The notes: generated by a model from the letters alone, not told the origin. DNA of 64,000 nucleotides from Algoriphagus sp. PAP.12 (GCF_026652115.1 NZ_JAPPSQ010000001.1:62001-126000), one strand, 5' to 3'. Positions 18,048 to 28,180 are shown, counted from the stretch's first letter. Program-made: numbers and translations.

Positions 18048-18081
18048 AGGAGCGGAATTTTGCATCCTTTCCCCTTTTTTA
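18048..18081 (+). terminator. Terminator, second copy of the 34-bp direct repeat
   Basis: Same sequence as 16319-16352 except one base in the stem, again just after a stop codon and with a T6 run. The mismatch weakens the stem slightly. Confidence 0.7.
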
Positions 18082-18137
18082 GTTTCTTGTAGCTGACCCG
18101 ATAGCCACCAATTTTTCCAACCATAGCTTAATCCCAA

Positions 18138-19919
18138 ATGAGCAAACACACTTATGACTCAGGCCTGATTGGCAACTGTGCTTATATCGCCCATATCGAA
18201 AAAGACACCAATATTTCATGGCTTTGTATGCCAAGGTTTGATTCGGACTTCATTTTTGGGGGAATGCTGGATCGGGAAAAAGGCGGTAAGTTTACCATCT
18301 TGCCAGAATCAGGCGAATTCACCTCTGTGCAAACTTATGTGGAGAATACCAATATCCTTGAGACCATCGTATCAACCGAAGACTCAAGTTACAAAGTCAC
18401 CGATTTTGCTCCTCGATTCAAAAATTACGATCGGTATTACAAGCCATTGATGCTCATAAGAAAAATTGAACCCATCCATGGATCGCCAAGAATCAAAATA
18501 GAATGTCAGCCCGTTACCGAAAGAGGAAATATCCAGTTGACACCAAGTCTGGGAAGTAACCATATCCGTTACATGGGAATTGATCAGGAGATAAGATTGA
18601 CCTCCACCGCTCCTTTGAGCTATATCTGTGACGGGAAAGCTTTTGCTTTGCAGCGTCCGGTATATTTGGTTTTTACCTATGGCAGGCCATTGGAAGCACC
18701 GATTGAAAGTACTTCTGAGCGCTTTCTGCAATCCACTCGCGACTATTGGCAAGGATGGGTTAAATCGACCAGCATTTTCAATTTTCATCAGCGCCTGGTC
18801 CTGCGTTCTGCATTGATTCTAAAAATCCACCAATTTGAAGATACCGGGGCCATTATCGCCGCTTCGACCACTTCTTTGCCGGAATCTCCCGGTTCTACAA
18901 GAAACTGGGATTATCGCTATTGCTGGATCCGGGACACCTATTACACCCTGACCTGTTTCAACAGTCTGGGACACTTCGAGGAACTGGAAAAATACTTTGA
19001 CTTTATTCAAAACCTACCGACCGGTCCAGGAGGAAGATATCAGCCTTTGTATTCTATTACCGGAGATTGGCTTTTGACTGAGGAAGTGACAGATCTCGCC
19101 GGCTATTTAGGTAATACACCAGTTCGATTCGGAAATCAAGCTTATACCCACATCCAAAATGATTTGTATGGACAGGTTTTGGTTTCGCTTTTACCTCTAT
19201 ATTCTGATCAGCGTTTTACTGAATCCGAAAGAAGTCATTCAGAACCCTTGATCATGAACCTCCTGGACAAGATTGAGGCAACGATGGATGAGAAAGATGC
19301 GGGGCTTTGGGAATTCAGAAATTTGGCCCAAAGACATTGTTACACCTACCTTTTCCATTGGGCGGGGGCTTGCGCGGCTGCCAAAATCGGTATCCGTCTG
19401 AAAAACGAGGCCATGTACCAAAAAGCAATTCTATTGAGAGATGAGGCTTCCCGAAAAATTGAGGAGTGCTATCTACCAGATAGAAAAGCCTATGCCCAGG
19501 CAATTGAGTCCAAGCACATGGATGCTTCCACCTTGCAATTGATCACCATGGGCTATTTTGGTGATGATCTGGAGCGGGCAAATAACCATTTGAAAGCATT
19601 GGAAGAAGATTTATTGGCAAAAGACTTTCTTTTCTACCGATACAAACACATGGATGATTTCGGGGTTCCGGAAACCACATTCCTGATTTGCGCATTCTGG
19701 TATATCGAAGCACTTGCCTGTGTCAATAGATTGGAAGAAGCGATCGAAGGATTTGAAACTCTGACCAAGTATTGTAATCATCTTAACCTGTTTTCTGAAG
19801 ATGTAGATCAATCTACAGGTAGCCAATGGGGAAATTTCCCTCAGGCATACTCTCACGTAGGTTTGATGAACGCGGCATTCCGAATCGGTAAAAAACTAGA
19901 CAGGCCTAGCTTCCTTTAA
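18138..19919 (+). CDS. Glycoside hydrolase family 15 protein (trehalase/glucoamylase-like)
   Basis: 593 residues without signal peptide, hence cytosolic. The N-terminal GLIGNCAYIAHI and SWLCMPRFDS, the GSTRNWDYRYCWIRD catalytic-domain motif near residue 255-270 and the C-terminal GNFPQAYSHVGLMNAA are hallmarks of bacterial GH15 enzymes with an N-terminal beta-sandwich and an (alpha/alpha)6 barrel. Some bacterial members are trehalases. An otsAB fusion lies 1.4 kb away on the opposite strand, so trehalose or a short alpha-glucan is the probable substrate (inference from context). Confidence 0.87.
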   Translation: MSKHTYDSGLIGNCAYIAHIEKDTNISWLCMPRFDSDFIFGGMLDREKGGKFTILPESGEFTSVQTYVENTNILETIVSTEDSSYKVTDFAPRFKNYDRYYKPLMLIRKIEPIHGSPRIKIECQPVTERGNIQLTPSLGSNHIRYMGIDQEIRLTSTAPLSYICDGKAFALQRPVYLVFTYGRPLEAPIESTSERFLQSTRDYWQGWVKSTSIFNFHQRLVLRSALILKIHQFEDTGAIIAASTTSLPESPGSTRNWDYRYCWIRDTYYTLTCFNSLGHFEELEKYFDFIQNLPTGPGGRYQPLYSITGDWLLTEEVTDLAGYLGNTPVRFGNQAYTHIQNDLYGQVLVSLLPLYSDQRFTESERSHSEPLIMNLLDKIEATMDEKDAGLWEFRNLAQRHCYTYLFHWAGACAAAKIGIRLKNEAMYQKAILLRDEASRKIEECYLPDRKAYAQAIESKHMDASTLQLITMGYFGDDLERANNHLKALEEDLLAKDFLFYRYKHMDDFGVPETTFLICAFWYIEALACVNRLEEAIEGFETLTKYCNHLNLFSEDVDQSTGSQWGNFPQAYSHVGLMNAAFRIGKKLDRPSFL

Positions 19920-19992
19920 TTCAATCCACTCCTATAAATCAAGTAGTCACTCCAATGAGATTGATTTAGATTCGTTTTTAGAAAAAATAACG

Positions 19993-20847
19993 ATGCTAAA
20001 ATCAAAAGTTACTTCATTGGTCCTGTCACTTGTTTTGCTTGGCTTGATGTCCTGTTCAAGGGATTTCTATTTCCAAAATAATAAAGCTCATAAGGCTCAA
20101 GTTAAGGAGACTACAGCGATTCTATTGGCAGAACCTGCTACCAAAGCACAAAGCCCCAATGACAGTTTGGTGATCAATGATCAATGGATTGGCACGACCA
20201 ATTTTAGCATTCGAAAGCCCAATTTTGTGGTAATTCATCATACGGCACAAGAGTCTCTGGATCAAACTATCAAAACCTTTACTGTCAAAAGAACTTCTGT
20301 GAGTTCTCATTATGTGATCAGTCGTGATGGCGAGGTAGTTCAGATGCTGAATGATTACCTCCGTTCTTGGCATGCAGGAAGGGGAAGATGGGGAAATGAC
20401 ACAGATCTCAACTCTTCCTCTATTGGAATTGAATTGGATAATAACGGTTCGGAATATTTCAGCGAAATGCAAATTGAAAGCTTGTTGAAGCTTTTGAAAA
20501 TACTAAAAGGAAAGTACAATATCCCTACTGCCAACTTCATTGGACACGCGGATTTGGCACCAGGTAGAAAGGTCGACCCAAGTCCTTATTTTCCGTGGAA
20601 AATATTGGCCGATGAAGGCTACGGATTTTGGTTTGACGAGGCAATCATGCAACCTGGATTTGTTGGTGAATTGCCAGAAAACTTCAATCCTATAGATGCC
20701 TTGAGAATCATCGGATACGATGTCACCGACCCCAAAGCAGCCATTCAATCTTTCAAAATTCACTTCACTAAAAGGGATATTGAAAAGCCTGAATTGACTG
20801 AATTGGATCAATTGATTTTGTACGATTTGTATCTGAAGTACAGGTAG
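19993..20847 (+). CDS. N-acetylmuramoyl-L-alanine amidase, AmpD-type lipoprotein
   Basis: 284 residues with a lipoprotein signal (lipobox GLMSC). The Amidase_2 domain shows the zinc ligands in VVIHHTAQ, then SIGIELDN, and the HADLAPGRKVDPSPYFPW block (His and Asp). It cleaves the amide between N-acetylmuramic acid and the stem peptide, acting in the periplasm or outer membrane for cell-wall recycling or remodelling. The C-terminal part with LRIIGYDV matches a short peptidoglycan-binding-like region of this family. Confidence 0.9.
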   Translation: MLKSKVTSLVLSLVLLGLMSCSRDFYFQNNKAHKAQVKETTAILLAEPATKAQSPNDSLVINDQWIGTTNFSIRKPNFVVIHHTAQESLDQTIKTFTVKRTSVSSHYVISRDGEVVQMLNDYLRSWHAGRGRWGNDTDLNSSSIGIELDNNGSEYFSEMQIESLLKLLKILKGKYNIPTANFIGHADLAPGRKVDPSPYFPWKILADEGYGFWFDEAIMQPGFVGELPENFNPIDALRIIGYDVTDPKAAIQSFKIHFTKRDIEKPELTELDQLILYDLYLKYR

Positions 20848-20945
20848 GAAGGAATATCTCCCTCAAAGACGCAAAGGTGATTTTTTCTCCCGGAGACGCA
20901 ACGGCGCAGATTGACACAAATCACACTAGTCGAACTCTCTCGCAG

Positions 20946-21071
20946 AGAGGCAAAAAGTTTGTCGCTTATTTCGCCGAAGGCATTTCTTCAATCTAACTGG
21001 CGAAGCCTATCTTCATGAATAATGTATTTCAGCAAAGCTATATTTCCTCTGTATTTCGCGTAGCGTATTTC
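20946..21071. repeat. Diverged direct repeat, copy A
   Basis: 126 bases that align with copy B at a constant offset of 200 bases with only a compensating one-base shift in the middle. Shared stretches include TCGCC-x2-AGGCAT-x-TCTTCAAT, TATTTCA-x-C-x-AAGCT and the terminal TAGC-x-TATTTC. Confidence 0.75.
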
Positions 21072-21145
21072 AAACTGTTTCCCACTGATCTACATAGAGA
21101 AATTCACAGATTTCCACAGATTCTAATCCAATAAACCTCCCACTA

Positions 21146-21271
21146 AGAGGCATAGACCTTATCCCTCATCTCGCCCTAGGCATATCTTCAATTTATCTAC
21201 TGAAGGCATAACTTTTCAAACCATTTATTTCAACCAAGCTGTATTTCTAGGTATTTTCCGTAGCCTATTTC
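21146..21271. repeat. Diverged direct repeat, copy B
   Basis: Second copy, ending just before the stop of the otsAB gene. By eye roughly two thirds of positions agree with copy A, so the duplication is old or the copies are independent insertions of one element family. Confidence 0.75.
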
Positions 21272-21276
21272 TATTC

Positions 21277-23451
21277 TTACTGAATCAATTTACCAAGCAA
21301 GTTTCTAACCTGTCTAAATGATTTGATATTGTAATTAGCTTGTGTATAAGCATAGCCCACGCGGATAGAATAAGCGTTTTTAGGCATGGCTTTGAACGTA
21401 TCTTCATCTGTCCAGTCATCTCCGATTGCCAAGATAAAATCATATTCATTCCCTTTCATCAAAGCGGTAGCAGCTCGACCTTTGTTGATGTCTGGTCTTT
21501 TGATCTCCAAAACCATATTTCCTTCCAAAACCTGAAGATTGTGACCTCTTGCCATATATTTCAAGTGGCTAAACAATTCCCGCATACGAAGGTCTCCAAG
21601 TCCACTTTCCACTTTTCTATAGTGCCAAACCAAGGAGTGGTGCTTTTCTTCAATAAAGGCTCCCGGAGTCCTTAAAACATAATATTCCATAACCTGGCGT
21701 ATATCATCTTTCCAGCTGTCATCCACCTCGGCATAAAGCTCCCAATCACCTTGGTTATCCTTTTTCTTCACCCAAACACCATGCTCAGCAATCATATCAA
21801 TTTTTTGACCTTTAAACCAGGTACCGAGGGTATCCTTATCCCGACCGGAAATAATTACCACTTCGGCTTTTTCACTCAGTCCCTTGACAATAGCCTTCAA
21901 CTCAGCATCCGGTTTGGCATCTTGAGGATTGGCAGTAAACCCGGTCAAGGTTCCATCATAATCCAAAAATAGAATTGGTTTTTTGGCGGCCTTGAAACTC
22001 TTTTGTATTTCCGAAACCACCTTACTATCAACATCTTTGGAGGTTAATTCAGCTTGTTTCTCCTTGACGTGCTCAATTCGGTCCATAAAGACCTTCACCC
22101 ATTGGAAAATATCATACTTTTTCAAGCTTTCCTGCATGGAGGAGATTCTAGCTTTTTGCTCTGCAGGCTTCATTTGAAGTGCTTCATAAATCGCATCAAC
22201 CACTCCTTGCTGATCGTTTGGATTCACCAATACAGCATCCTGAAGTTCTTTGGAAGCACCAGCCATTTCAGAAAGAATCAGCACGCCAGTTTGATCCGTT
22301 TTACTGGCCACGAATTCCTTACAAACCAGATTCATTCCGTCACGAAGAGGTGTCACCAAGGCAATGTCTGACATGCTATAAAAAGCACTCAACTCCTCAA
22401 AGGGAAAGCTTCTATAGAAATAATGAACAGGAACCCAGTTTAATGTTGAGTAGTCTGAATTCATCCGACCTACTAATAAATCAATCTCCTCTTTCAACTC
22501 TTTATAAGACTGGACTTTGTCTCTGCTTGGCACCACGATCATAATCATGGACACCTTGCCATGAAGCTCTTTATGATCTTTGAGAAGCTGATTGAAGGCC
22601 TGAAGTCGCTGCGGAATCCCTTTCGAATAATCCAGACGGTCAATAGTGATAATCAGTTTTTGATCACTTACTTGTTGTCTAAATTCTTTGACAATATTTT
22701 GAGTTTTTCTGCTCTTCGCCTGCTTGGCAAACTTGTCGTAATCAATCCCCATTGGGAAGGAATCCACATTAATAATACGATTTTCAGCCTGCAAGTAGCC
22801 ACTTTCATTAGAGAGCCCAGTGATTCGGTTGACAGCACTCAAAAAGTGTCTCATATCATCATAGGTATGAAAACCTATCAAATCTGCTCCACAAACTCCT
22901 TCTAGCAATTGCTTTCTCCATGGTATCATTCGCAAGATCTCATAAGATGGAAAAGGAATATGTTGAAAAAAGGCAATCGTTGCATTAGGCAGCACTTCTC
23001 TCAACATCTGAGGAAGTAATAGCAATTGGTAATCATGGACCCAGATGGTGTCATCGGGATCAGCTCTTTTCAGGATGGCATCACAAAATTTTTGATTTAC
23101 ACGCACATAAGCCTCCCAATGCTCGGGATTATAAATCATGAATTGCGTAAAGTAATGAAATGCCGGCCATAGACATTCATTACTAAAGCCCTCATAAAAT
23201 TGCTCTACATCTTCTTTGGACAAGAAAACGGGAGCCATTTTTAATTCATGAAGCTCTAAAATAATTTCTGCTCTTTGCTCAGGATCATCAACTGTATTTC
23301 CTGGCCATCCAATCCAAATATTTTCTCCTGTTTTATAAATAGACCCTAAGCCTGTTGCTAAGCCTCCTGCAGAAGGCTTGAATTCGAAACGCCCGTTTCG
23401 ATGACGCAAAGAAATAGGTAGTCGGTTGGATACGATAATGGTTTTTGCCAT
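21277..23451 (-). CDS. Fused trehalose-6-phosphate synthase/phosphatase
   Basis: 724 residues combining both steps of trehalose synthesis from UDP-glucose and glucose 6-phosphate. The OtsA glycosyltransferase half (about residues 1-470) has SNRLPISLR, WPAFHYF, VHDYQLLLLPQML, FFQHIPFP and a C-terminal DGMNLVCKEFVA motif. The OtsB half (about 490-724) has the HAD motif FLDYDGTL, ISGRD and GDDWTDEDTF. A separate otsB is not needed. With the cytosolic GH15 gene it could form a trehalose synthesis/breakdown pair. Osmoprotection or compatible-solute use is expected from the family. Confidence 0.95.
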   Translation of the reverse strand: MAKTIIVSNRLPISLRHRNGRFEFKPSAGGLATGLGSIYKTGENIWIGWPGNTVDDPEQRAEIILELHELKMAPVFLSKEDVEQFYEGFSNECLWPAFHYFTQFMIYNPEHWEAYVRVNQKFCDAILKRADPDDTIWVHDYQLLLLPQMLREVLPNATIAFFQHIPFPSYEILRMIPWRKQLLEGVCGADLIGFHTYDDMRHFLSAVNRITGLSNESGYLQAENRIINVDSFPMGIDYDKFAKQAKSRKTQNIVKEFRQQVSDQKLIITIDRLDYSKGIPQRLQAFNQLLKDHKELHGKVSMIMIVVPSRDKVQSYKELKEEIDLLVGRMNSDYSTLNWVPVHYFYRSFPFEELSAFYSMSDIALVTPLRDGMNLVCKEFVASKTDQTGVLILSEMAGASKELQDAVLVNPNDQQGVVDAIYEALQMKPAEQKARISSMQESLKKYDIFQWVKVFMDRIEHVKEKQAELTSKDVDSKVVSEIQKSFKAAKKPILFLDYDGTLTGFTANPQDAKPDAELKAIVKGLSEKAEVVIISGRDKDTLGTWFKGQKIDMIAEHGVWVKKKDNQGDWELYAEVDDSWKDDIRQVMEYYVLRTPGAFIEEKHHSLVWHYRKVESGLGDLRMRELFSHLKYMARGHNLQVLEGNMVLEIKRPDINKGRAATALMKGNEYDFILAIGDDWTDEDTFKAMPKNAYSIRVGYAYTQANYNIKSFRQVRNLLGKLIQ

Positions 23452-23583
23452 GGTGGTTATGATATAAAAAGGTAATTAGGGAAGGTTCCCTCAAAACGGC
23501 GATAAGCTTAAATATAGGCAAAACTAGGGGGAATCGGGAGGAAAAAAGCCTTAAATAATTAATTGATCACAGTCCCTTAACGC

Positions 23584-23612
23584 AAAAAGCCCCGGTTTTC
23601 CCCGAGGCTTTT
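23584..23612 (-). terminator. Terminator of metK
   Basis: On the minus strand an 11-bp stem with one mismatch (AAAAGCCTCGG with CCGGGGCTTTT) is followed by a U-run, 23 bases after the metK stop. Confidence 0.85.
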
Positions 23613-23634
23613 CTACCATTTATACTAAATCAAA

Positions 23635-24888
23635 TTACAGTCCGAAAGCTGCTTTGATTTTATCAACATAGTCGAGTTTTTCCCATGTAAACAACTCAAC
23701 CTCAAGAGTAATCTCATCTCTATATGGAGATACAAAAGTTTTGGTAACCACCTCATTTGTTCTACCCATATGTCCATAAGCAGCTGCCTCTTCATAGATA
23801 GGATTTCTTAACTTCAATCTTTGCTCAATCGCATAAGGTCTCATATCGAAAAGCTCTTCGATTTTCTTCGCGATTTCCCCATCTGTCATCCCAACTTTAG
23901 AAGTACCATAGGTATTTACATAAATCCCCATTGGAGCTGCAACACCAATTGCATAAGACACCTGAACCAAAACCTCATCAGCTACTCCAGCAGCAACCAA
24001 GTTTTTGGCAATGTGGCGAGTTGCATAGGCTGCAGATCTATCTACTTTAGATGGATCTTTACCAGAGAATGCTCCACCACCGTGAGCTCCTTTTCCACCG
24101 TAGGTATCAACGATGATTTTTCTACCTGTCAAACCAGTGTCTCCGTGAGGACCACCGATCACAAATTTCCCGGTAGGGTTGATATGATATTTAATGTCTG
24201 AAGTGAATAGCTTTTGCAATTCAGGCTTCAACTTCGCCTTCACTCTTGGAATCAAAATCGAAATAATATCAGATTTGATTTTAGCAAGCATTGCTTCCTC
24301 CTCATCGAAATCATCATGCTGAGTAGAAACTACAATCGCTTCAATCCTCTGAGGAACATTATCATCAGAATACTCGATGGTAACCTGAGCCTTGGAATCA
24401 GGACGAAGGTAAGTGATCTCTTTGCACTCTCTTCTCAATTCAGCAAGCTCTTTCAATAGCATGTGAGATAGATCCAAAGCTAGAGGCATGTAGTTTTCAG
24501 TTTCGTTGGTCGCGTAACCAAACATCATTCCCTGATCACCGGCACCTTGCTCCTCGGGAGTAGTTCTATCAACACCTTGATTGATATCTGCAGACTGCTC
24601 ATGAATAGCAGACAAAACACCACAAGAATGTCCTTCGAACATGTAATCTGACTTGGTATAACCAATTCTGTTGATCACATCACGAGCGATTTTTTGTACG
24701 TCCAAGTAAATCTCTGATTTCACTTCACCCGCCAATACTACTTGTCCAGTGGTTACCAATGTTTCACAGGCTACTTTAGAATTGGGATCAAATGCCAAAA
24801 AGTTATCAATCAATGCATCTGAAATTTGGTCAGCAATTTTGTCAGGATGACCCTCAGAAACTGACTCTGAGGTAAATAGATATGCCAT
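23635..24888 (-). CDS. metK: S-adenosylmethionine synthetase
   Basis: 417 residues making SAM from ATP and methionine. Signature motifs: [11 protein letters not shown] at the N-terminus, [12 protein letters not shown], and [16 protein letters not shown]. Normal length. The gene stands alone with its own terminator and a plausible -7 box about 36 bases upstream. I see no known SAM riboswitch in the short leader. Confidence 0.97.
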   Translation of the reverse strand: MAYLFTSESVSEGHPDKIADQISDALIDNFLAFDPNSKVACETLVTTGQVVLAGEVKSEIYLDVQKIARDVINRIGYTKSDYMFEGHSCGVLSAIHEQSADINQGVDRTTPEEQGAGDQGMMFGYATNETENYMPLALDLSHMLLKELAELRRECKEITYLRPDSKAQVTIEYSDDNVPQRIEAIVVSTQHDDFDEEEAMLAKIKSDIISILIPRVKAKLKPELQKLFTSDIKYHINPTGKFVIGGPHGDTGLTGRKIIVDTYGGKGAHGGGAFSGKDPSKVDRSAAYATRHIAKNLVAAGVADEVLVQVSYAIGVAAPMGIYVNTYGTSKVGMTDGEIAKKIEELFDMRPYAIEQRLKLRNPIYEEAAAYGHMGRTNEVVTKTFVSPYRDEITLEVELFTWEKLDYVDKIKAAFGL

Positions 24889-24923
24889 AAACTTACGTTC
24901 TAATACGATTCTCTAAGAAAGCC

Positions 24924-24931
24924 CAAAAATA
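24924..24931 (-). promoter_or_regulatory. Probable metK -7 box
   Basis: Reading on the minus strand TATTTTTG matches TAnnTTTG. The implied leader is roughly 30 bases. The -33 element is not clear. Confidence 0.4.
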
Positions 24932-24961
24932 GCGGTTAAGGTTCAAATAAAAAACTTAACT

Positions 24962-24973
24962 AGTAACGTTACT
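24962..24973. promoter_or_regulatory. 12-bp perfect palindrome between divergent genes
   Basis: AGTAACGTTACT is self-complementary and lies between metK and the divergent DUF885-like gene, upstream of the metK -7 box. Candidate operator. Confidence 0.35.
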
Positions 24974-25073
24974 GGCACACAATTGTTATTTTCGGAAGAA
25001 CGGCTTTCTCATGAATTTCCTTATCAGAGTTATATTCAAAAAGCAAAGATTTAGTATTCTCAAATCCCAACCT

Positions 25074-26693
25074 ATGAAATCAAGAATTTTCCTTTCTCTG
25101 ATCATCCTTTTCTCATTTATCTTTTCATCACAGGCTACAGTTGAAAAAAATGAATATCCTGATTTGGTTAAATTATTTCATGAATGGCGATCATTTGAAA
25201 ACCCACCACTTTTGGACGGGGCTCCTGATTATAGAAGAGAAACCTTTGAAAAGCGGCAGCCTAAATTCACGCAACTTCAGACTCAGCTTTTAGCTATAGA
25301 TACCACCGGCTGGTCAATCAGTCAACAAGTAGATTGGCGTTTGGTTTGGGCTGAAATGAATGGCTATGATTTTAATTACCGAATTCTGAAACCGTGGGAA
25401 AGAGATCCTGCATTTTATAAAACACTCTGGACAGAAAGGAGCGATGTACCAGCGCATGAAGGCCCCACCCATCACGGTGTCATTGACCTGTGGAAATATG
25501 AATTTCCTCTAGATAAGACAGATAGGGAAAAGCTTCTTGAAGGATTAAAATCTATTCCGGCATTTAATGATCAAGCAAAAATCAATCTCATTGGTAATGC
25601 CAAAGAGCTCTGGGCTGCAGGAATTCCAAGCATTCAAGTTCAAGCGGACGAATTACTAAAAATCCTTGAATTGCCAGGTGTATCAAATGATTCGGAATTA
25701 GTTTTAGCTATAAAAGAGGCAAGCTCTTCCACAGAAGAATTGGTCAAATGGCTCAATGAAATAGCGCCAACTAAAACTGGCCCATCCGGAATCGGTAAAG
25801 AAAATTATACCTGGTACCTTCAGAATGTTCATTTGATTCCTTTGACTTGGGAAGATGAAGTAATGATTTTGAAAAGAGAGTTGGCAAGAGCTTGGTCTTC
25901 TCTCAAATTGGAAGAACATAAAAATCAAGGTTTGCCTGAGTTGAAAGACGCTAGCTCTCCAGAAGAATTTGACTTGATGGCAGAGAAATCAATTCGGAGT
26001 CTTTTGGATTTCTTGGATCAAAAGCAAATTGTAACCGTCAAGGATTACTTCGAACCAGCGATGCGGGAACATATGGGTTCTTTTATCCCAAAAGAAAAAA
26101 GAAACTTCTTTTCCATCGGCATGCACTATGATCCACGCCCTTTGTATTCCCATTTCTACCATTGGTTTGAGCTGGCCAGAATGGATCTGGAACCTCATGA
26201 AAGTGAGATCAGGAGAGAACCTCTTCTTTATAATATTTGGGATTCAAGAAATGAGGGAACCGCTACAGCAGTTGAGGAAATATTCATGCATGCAGGTCTG
26301 TATGAAGATTCCCCTCGCTCACGAGAAATTGTCTATATCATGATCGCTCAAAGAGCTGCCAGAGGATTGGGTTCCCTTTATGCCCAGGCCAATGAGATGA
26401 CGATGGTCGAAGCTGGAGGCATTCATTCCAACTTTACACCAAGAGGCTGGATGAAAACGGAAAAAGAACTACTACTTTTTGAACAGCATCTATACATGAG
26501 ACAGCCCGGGTATGGAAGCAGTTATATCACAGGAAAGTACTTATTGGAAGCCGCCCTAGCCGATTTTGCCAAAATGAAAGAGGAAAATGGAGAGGAATTT
26601 CAATTGAAGGACTTTTTTGATCAATTGAATAGTGTCGGAAGTATCCCTGTCTCTTTGAGCCATTGGCAAATGACAGGCATTGATCAGCAATGA
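25074..26693 (+). CDS. Secreted DUF885-like protein
   Basis: 539 residues from the ATG at 25074, where a signal peptide starts ([15 protein letters not shown], cleavage near SSQA); an ATG 21 codons earlier gives a basic extension and is less likely. The mature part contains [27 protein letters not shown] and, further on, HESEIRREP followed by [16 protein letters not shown], which fit the order of the DUF885 metallopeptidase-like family (HE motif, then an EGWA-like helix). The usual HExPGH is altered to HESEIR, so catalytic activity is uncertain. Function unknown. Confidence 0.65.
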   Translation: MKSRIFLSLIILFSFIFSSQATVEKNEYPDLVKLFHEWRSFENPPLLDGAPDYRRETFEKRQPKFTQLQTQLLAIDTTGWSISQQVDWRLVWAEMNGYDFNYRILKPWERDPAFYKTLWTERSDVPAHEGPTHHGVIDLWKYEFPLDKTDREKLLEGLKSIPAFNDQAKINLIGNAKELWAAGIPSIQVQADELLKILELPGVSNDSELVLAIKEASSSTEELVKWLNEIAPTKTGPSGIGKENYTWYLQNVHLIPLTWEDEVMILKRELARAWSSLKLEEHKNQGLPELKDASSPEEFDLMAEKSIRSLLDFLDQKQIVTVKDYFEPAMREHMGSFIPKEKRNFFSIGMHYDPRPLYSHFYHWFELARMDLEPHESEIRREPLLYNIWDSRNEGTATAVEEIFMHAGLYEDSPRSREIVYIMIAQRAARGLGSLYAQANEMTMVEAGGIHSNFTPRGWMKTEKELLLFEQHLYMRQPGYGSSYITGKYLLEAALADFAKMKEENGEEFQLKDFFDQLNSVGSIPVSLSHWQMTGIDQQ

Positions 26694-26730
26694 TTTTACC
26701 AAAAACATAAAAAATGGATTTGAATATCCC

Positions 26731-27306
26731 TTATTTTTTCCCAACCAGCCCTTCAGTCAACTCATTCATGGCTTTGACTTTATATTCGAAATCACCTTTT
26801 AGTGTATCTCTGTAAGCATGGAGGTTTTCCAACAAATCATCAATCTCCTCGGGCAACACCTCTTCTAATAGCTGTCTCAATCTTTTGGCCGTAGTAGGAG
26901 ATTTTCCATTAGTGGAGATCGCTATTTTCAGGTTTCCCTTCGTCACAATTCCTCCTAAATAGAAATCACAAAGCTCTGGTGTATCCGCCACATTGACTAA
27001 AATAAACCTCTCTTTTGCATCATTTCGGATTTGCAGATTCACCTTTTTAACATCAGTGGCTGCAATGACAATATGCTTTCCTCCTAGATACTTTTCGTGG
27101 TATGCATCCTCGATCAAAGTCACTGAATCTTTCCCCGTAGCCAATTCCATAAAATCAGCATTGAACTCTTTGGCAACAACTGTCACCTGAGCCTCGGGGC
27201 TTGATTTGAGTAAAAAGCTCAATTTCTCTGTCCCAACATTGCCTCCACCAATTAGCAACACATTGAGTTCATGAACTTTTAGGAAAATTGGATATAAATG
27301 ATTCAT
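26731..27306 (-). CDS. Precorrin-2 dehydrogenase/sirohydrochlorin ferrochelatase-like protein (Met8/CysG N-terminal type)
   Basis: 191 residues from the ATG at 27306, chosen because MNHLYPIFLKVHELNVLLIGGGNVG is the normal family start; the frame continues 18 codons upstream. Rossmann motif LLIGGGNVGTEK, then ISTNGKSPT, typical of the siroheme-synthase N-terminal domain. It oxidises precorrin-2 and may insert iron to give siroheme for the sulfite reductase encoded in the same run. Last gene of the sulfate assimilation locus. Confidence 0.88.
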   Translation of the reverse strand: MNHLYPIFLKVHELNVLLIGGGNVGTEKLSFLLKSSPEAQVTVVAKEFNADFMELATGKDSVTLIEDAYHEKYLGGKHIVIAATDVKKVNLQIRNDAKERFILVNVADTPELCDFYLGGIVTKGNLKIAISTNGKSPTTAKRLRQLLEEVLPEEIDDLLENLHAYRDTLKGDFEYKVKAMNELTEGLVGKK

Positions 27307-27394
27307 AGGATATTGCGAAGAGATTAAATCCAAACTATCAAAAAAACCTGAATCTATCATCCAGGTTTTCAGCTTTCTACTTCAATACTTTTAT

Positions 27395-28180
27395 TTACGG
27401 CCTGTTTGCTTGAGCATCAACCAAAATTGCTTCACGATACACTTCTGCAAGTTTCAAGCTTTCTCTGACAACCTCTCCAACGATAATGATAGCAGGTGAC
27501 TGAACCTGATTTTCTTGAGCTTTTGGCAAAATATCTCCAATCACACCAGCGGTGATCTTTTCATCTCTGGTCGTCCCATTTTGGATGATCGCAATTGGTA
27601 AATTGTCTTTTCCCGCATTTTTGTAGACCTCTACAATTTCAGGAAGCTTTTGAGTCCCCATCAAAATCACAACAGTTGCCGAAGACTGAGCAGACAAACG
27701 AACGTCATTTGACAATTTTCTAGCTGAGGTGGTGCCTGTGATCACCCAAAAGCTTTCAGAAACACCCCTTTTGGTAACTGGAATTCCCGCCATTGCCGGA
27801 ACAGCAATAGAAGAAGTAATTCCTGGTACTACATGGGTAGAAACTCCGAAGCTCTCGATATAATCAATTTCCTCAGAACCTCTTCCAAAAACAAAGGGGT
27901 CTCCACCTTTTAGGCGCACTACATGTCCATGCTTTTTGGCCATGCTTACGCAAAGCTGATTCGTGTCTTCCTGTGGAAGGGAATGCTTCCCAACTCTTTT
28001 ACCGACAAATACCTTCAAGGCAGTTTCCGGAGCATGCTTTAGCAATACCGGATCGATCAAAGCATCATATAAAACCACATCCGCGGTATTCAATGCCAAA
28101 ATCGCCTTCAGCGTGATCAATTCAGGGTCTCCTGGACCTGCACCAACCAAAGTCACTTTAGGATGAATTATTTCCCTCAT
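27395..28180 (-). CDS. cobA: Uroporphyrinogen-III C-methyltransferase
   Basis: 261 residues. SAM-binding VGAGPGDPELITLKA at the N-terminus, DALIDP, RLKGGDPFVFGRG and the PGITSSIAVPA motif are all present. It methylates uroporphyrinogen III twice to give precorrin-2, the branch point to siroheme. Its ATG overlaps the sulfite reductase stop by four bases (ATGA), so the two are translationally coupled. Confidence 0.95.
   Translation of the reverse strand: MREIIHPKVTLVGAGPGDPELITLKAILALNTADVVLYDALIDPVLLKHAPETALKVFVGKRVGKHSLPQEDTNQLCVSMAKKHGHVVRLKGGDPFVFGRGSEEIDYIESFGVSTHVVPGITSSIAVPAMAGIPVTKRGVSESFWVITGTTSARKLSNDVRLSAQSSATVVILMGTQKLPEIVEVYKNAGKDNLPIAIIQNGTTRDEKITAGVIGDILPKAQENQVQSPAIIIVGEVVRESLKLAEVYREAILVDAQANRP

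Larger units (their letters stand above)
20848..21276. other. Intergenic region of repeat-like sequence
   Basis: 429 bases with no coding frame of merit. It contains fragments of the kind ACGCAA-rich and CACAGATTTCCACAGATT that look like dispersed intergenic repeats, and a diverged duplication described separately. Confidence 0.7.

Noticed and set aside
24889..25073. SAM riboswitch upstream of metK
   Set aside because: The likely leader is only about 30 bases, with no room for a known SAM aptamer.
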